Source: Phocaeicola abscessus CCUG 55929
GTDB lineage: Bacteria; Bacteroidota; Bacteroidia; Bacteroidales; Bacteroidaceae
Direction of reading: 5' to 3'
DNA length: 64,000 nt
Assembly (NCBI RefSeq): GCF_000312445.1
Contig: NZ_HE997183.1
Location: forward strand, 216,617 to 280,616
Shown here: piece after piece, positions 61,485-64,000 of the stretch
Layout of the letters: each line of letters opens with the position of its first letter
Numbering within the stretch: the stretch's first letter is position 1
Translations under genes and position numbers: made by a program
The notes under the pieces: model-generated
Told to the model about the DNA's origin: nothing
Seen by the model: the letters and a program-made list of their open reading frames with translations, nothing else
Databases searched by the model: none

Positions 61485-63044
61485 CTATCCATTTCTTTCG
61501 TTAGCCCTCATGGCAATTGAGTTCCGATACCAACCGAAGAACCATACCGCCGCGAGGAGCAAAGCCGCACCGCCCAAACCGTACCCCATCGTTCCCAAGC
61601 CGAAAGCTTGATTGGATACGAACAGAAACGTGGAGCAGACCGACGTCATGAATAAGGCTGGGAGCAGTGTAAACACAAAAGGTTTTCGCTGCTGTACCAA
61701 ATAGACCGTAATGGTCCACAGCGTAAATACCGCCAACGTCTGGTTAGCCCAGCCGAAATATTGCCAAATCACGTTGAATCCGTTGGGATTCGACAGCTGC
61801 CAAACCAGTAAGGCGATAGCGGCCACAAACATCGGTATGCAAATATACAAACGTTTGGCGATGCTGTGCTGTTCCAAACGGATGAACTCGGCAATGATCA
61901 GCCGGGCACTACGGAATGCCGTGTCGCCGCTGGTAATGGGAGCGGCGACGACACCCAACAGGGCCAGGATGCCGCCTACGACGCCCAACCAGTTTTCGCA
62001 AACCAACTTGACCACCGTGGGAGCGCTGAACGATTGAATCAAGGTTTTCGGGCTTTCCGCATGGAACCGGTTCAGGAATTCTTGAACGGTCTGAGCATCG
62101 ATCACCTCGCGCCATCCACCGTAGTAAAAGAAATACATGGACACGGCAGCCCAAATCAAAGCCACTATCCCTTCCGTAATCATGGCTCCGTAGAAGATCG
62201 GGCGGCCGACTCGCTCGCTTTTTATGCATCGCGCCATCAAAGGGCTCTGCGTGGCGTGAAAACCGCTTATCGCACCGCATGCAATCGTGATGAACATACA
62301 GGGAAAGAGCGGGTTTTTCTCTATAAACGAGTTCTCACCCAGCATCTCCGACGGCATATTCAAATTCATCGCCTCGACGTTGTCCCAAAGTTCGGGGATT
62401 GTGGGCCATTTGACGAACAGCCCGATCATCAAGGCTATCGCCATGAACAAGAGAGAAAACGCGAACAGCGGATAAATCTTACCGATAATCTTATCGATAG
62501 GGAGCATAGTCGCGACGATATAATAGGCGAAGATCGCGATGATCCAAAACAGTTTGGAGCCCCAGATATCTTCTAAAATGATTGCCGGACTGTACACAAA
62601 CACCACCCCTACCATCATTAAGAGGAGGATGGAAAAAACCAACATAACGTTCTTTGTGGCACGGCCTAAATAATCGCCGACCAATCGAGGGAGCCCTGCA
62701 CCCTCATGGCGCACGGAAAGCATGCCACTCAAATAATCGTGAACCGAACCGGCAAAAATACAGCCCAGCACGATCCACAGATAAGCGTACGGCCCGTACC
62801 AAGCTCCCATTATGGCTCCGAAGATAGGCCCCGTACCTGCAATGTTTAAAAATTGAATCATGAAAATCTTCCAATTCGGAAGGACGATGAAATCTACGCC
62901 GTCGGCCTTCGAAACGGCAGGTGTTATTCGGTCGTCGGGCCCGAATATCCGTTCGACAATTTTTCCATAGAACAGATACCCCCAGACCAATGCCGCCAAA
63001 GAAAGGATAAAACTGATCATTTTCCCGTTTATTTGATTCGTCAC
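61485..63044 (-). CDS. CstA-family carbon-starvation/pyruvate transporter
   Basis: 519 aa (or 511 from the internal ATG at 63018-63020, which begins right at the first membrane helix). About fifteen hydrophobic segments. Family motifs: IAGTGPIFGAIMGAWYGPYA, GSVHDYLSGMLSVRHEGAGL and SGFHATQSPLMARCIKSERV, then ITSGDTAFRSARLIIAEFI. It transports pyruvate or peptides under carbon limitation; E. coli homologues are CstA and BtsT. It is the shorter form lacking a C-terminal extension. Confidence 0.92.
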   Translation of the reverse strand: MTNQINGKMISFILSLAALVWGYLFYGKIVERIFGPDDRITPAVSKADGVDFIVLPNWKIFMIQFLNIAGTGPIFGAIMGAWYGPYAYLWIVLGCIFAGSVHDYLSGMLSVRHEGAGLPRLVGDYLGRATKNVMLVFSILLLMMVGVVFVYSPAIILEDIWGSKLFWIIAIFAYYIVATMLPIDKIIGKIYPLFAFSLLFMAIALMIGLFVKWPTIPELWDNVEAMNLNMPSEMLGENSFIEKNPLFPCMFITIACGAISGFHATQSPLMARCIKSERVGRPIFYGAMITEGIVALIWAAVSMYFFYYGGWREVIDAQTVQEFLNRFHAESPKTLIQSFSAPTVVKLVCENWLGVVGGILALLGVVAAPITSGDTAFRSARLIIAEFIRLEQHSIAKRLYICIPMFVAAIALLVWQLSNPNGFNVIWQYFGWANQTLAVFTLWTITVYLVQQRKPFVFTLLPALFMTSVCSTFLFVSNQAFGLGTMGYGLGGAALLLAAVWFFGWYRNSIAMRANERNG

Positions 63045-63084
63045 AATGAATGCAGCAAAAGTAACATTTTAAATGATAAGTTTT

Positions 63085-63092
63085 TATCTTTG
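63085..63092 (+). promoter_or_regulatory. -7 box TATCTTTG before the GHL10 gene
   Basis: Perfect TAnnTTTG, 19 bases before ATG 63112 and within the 67-bp divergent gap to CstA. No clear -33 element. Confidence 0.45.
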
Positions 63093-63111
63093 TGACCAAA
63101 ATAAAGAAAAA

Positions 63112-64000
63112 ATGATACGTTGCTTTGTTTTCATCACATACTTTATATACTTTCTCTCGGTTGTCCTGCCCCTCTCCGCCCAACCGAAGTACGAGATCCG
63201 CGCGATATGGCTCACCACCCTAAACGGGATGGACTGGCCCCAAGCGAAAGCAATCGATGCTGCAGGCGTCAGAAAGCAACAGAACGAACTGTGCCGCATC
63301 TTGGACAAATTGCAATCCGCGCACTTCAATACGGTGCTGCTCCAGACGCGAATACGGGGAGACGTGCTCTACCCTTCCGATATCGAGACCTTCGCAGAGA
63401 TCCTCACCGGCCATGCGGGAAAGGATCCGGGATACGATCCGCTCGCTTTCGCTATCGAGGAATGCCATAAGCGCGGCATGGAGATCCACGCGTGGATGGT
63501 TACCGTCCCAATCGGCAACGATCAGCAAGTCGAATCGGCAGGAAAAAAATCGCTCGTACGGAAACGACGCGATCTCTGCAAACATTACCGAGGGACCTGG
63601 TATTTGGATCCGGGAAACCCATCTACGCAAGAATATCTCTCCAAGTTGGTTTGCGAGTTGGTCGGGAAATACGATATCGACGGCGTACACCTCGATTACA
63701 TCCGTTATCCGGAACGTGCCAGCAGTTTCCCAGATAAAGATACTTTTAAGAAATATGGTCGCGGAATGCCTTTCACCGCCTGGAGAAGAAACAATATTAC
63801 AACCATCGTAAGACGCCTTTACCAAGATGTCAAAGCATTAAAGCCCTGGGTGAAAGTAAGCAGTTCGCCCATCGGCAAGTATCGGGATACCCGTCGATAC
63901 ACTTCCCGAGGGTGGAACGCACTGCATACGGTTTATCAAGAGGCGCAGCAATGGTTGAAAGAAGGGATTCAGGACGCCCTCTTCCCCATGATGTATTTTA
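63112..64000 (+). CDS. GHL10-type glycosyl hydrolase-like protein (YngK family), partial at window end
   Basis: The frame is open from ATG 63112 to the last base (296 codons). Signal peptide (IYFLSVVLPLSAQ), then the DUF187/GHL10 domain: IRAIWLTTLNGMDWPQ, FNTVLLQTRIRGDVLYPSDI, GYDPLAFAIEECHKRGMEIH, WYLDPGNPSTQEYLSKLVCE, YDIDGVHLDYIRYPE and VSSSPIGKYRDT. Members have a TIM barrel and act on glycans or peptidoglycan-derived sugars; exact substrates are mostly unknown. Secreted or periplasmic. The 3' part lies outside the window. Confidence 0.9.
   Translation, partial: MIRCFVFITYFIYFLSVVLPLSAQPKYEIRAIWLTTLNGMDWPQAKAIDAAGVRKQQNELCRILDKLQSAHFNTVLLQTRIRGDVLYPSDIETFAEILTGHAGKDPGYDPLAFAIEECHKRGMEIHAWMVTVPIGNDQQVESAGKKSLVRKRRDLCKHYRGTWYLDPGNPSTQEYLSKLVCELVGKYDIDGVHLDYIRYPERASSFPDKDTFKKYGRGMPFTAWRRNNITTIVRRLYQDVKALKPWVKVSSSPIGKYRDTRRYTSRGWNALHTVYQEAQQWLKEGIQDALFPMMYF

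Overview
The window looks like a chromosome segment of a Bacteroidales bacterium, most likely near Parabacteroides/Tannerella. The signs are a SusC/SusD operon with DUF4998 and DUF5000-type lipoproteins, a fimbrillin-type lipoprotein, a PCMD lipoprotein, a C10-protease remnant, DUF2023 beside flavodoxin, an IS982 element of the Bacteroides type, and many -7 boxes of the Bacteroidetes form TAnnTTTG. The genus is inferred from gene content only.

Bases 1-9300 are an accessory, decaying region. A strongly AT-rich block (about 1424-5213) encodes what looks like a peptide-modification cluster: a 47-aa candidate precursor, a hairpin, a cysteine-motif-less 'pseudo radical SAM' protein, a B12-type radical SAM enzyme, and an ABC permease/ATPase pair. 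The first maturation gene carries a frameshift and the second an in-frame TAG. The block lies between fragments of IS982, with a 42-bp inverted repeat, a 50-bp direct repeat and a 124-bp direct duplication. A 233-bp MITE-like element sits in the left IS copy, and its left end is also present in the right copy. To the right lies the wreck of a streptopain-like (C10) protease beside an intact small lipoprotein.

Bases 9371-33330 hold a glycosyltransferase, a glycerophosphodiesterase, a CPBP protease, a GH2 glycosidase (with an ECF-sigma remnant in front), an MFS transporter, TamB, the agmatine-to-putrescine pair AguA/AguB, tRNA-Gly(CCC), a PAP2 phosphatase with a probable beta-barrel tail, and a SusC-SusD-lipoprotein-lipoprotein operon on the minus strand.

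Bases 33676-45300 hold a type II pantothenate kinase, flavodoxin-DUF2023, and an aromatic amino acid operon (pheA, aminotransferase, DAHP synthase/chorismate mutase, tyrA, HAD phosphatase). That operon is preceded by a leader peptide with nine consecutive Phe/Tyr codons and a terminator/antiterminator, a textbook attenuator. Phosphofructokinase, an ATPase-DUF4435 pair resembling the core of the PARIS defence system, and an orphan sensor kinase follow.

Bases 45326-64000 hold an RND tripartite efflux operon that continues into an LpxA-like acyltransferase and a TetR regulator. After it come the malic enzyme, a small membrane protein, NADP-glutamate dehydrogenase, a fimbrillin lipoprotein with a 49-aa companion peptide, a PCMD lipoprotein with an outer-membrane barrel, another small barrel, a CstA family transporter, and a GHL10-type glycosidase cut by the window end. 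Two intergenic regions (about 25.3-25.6 kb and 35.6-35.9 kb) carry related palindromic repeat arrays.
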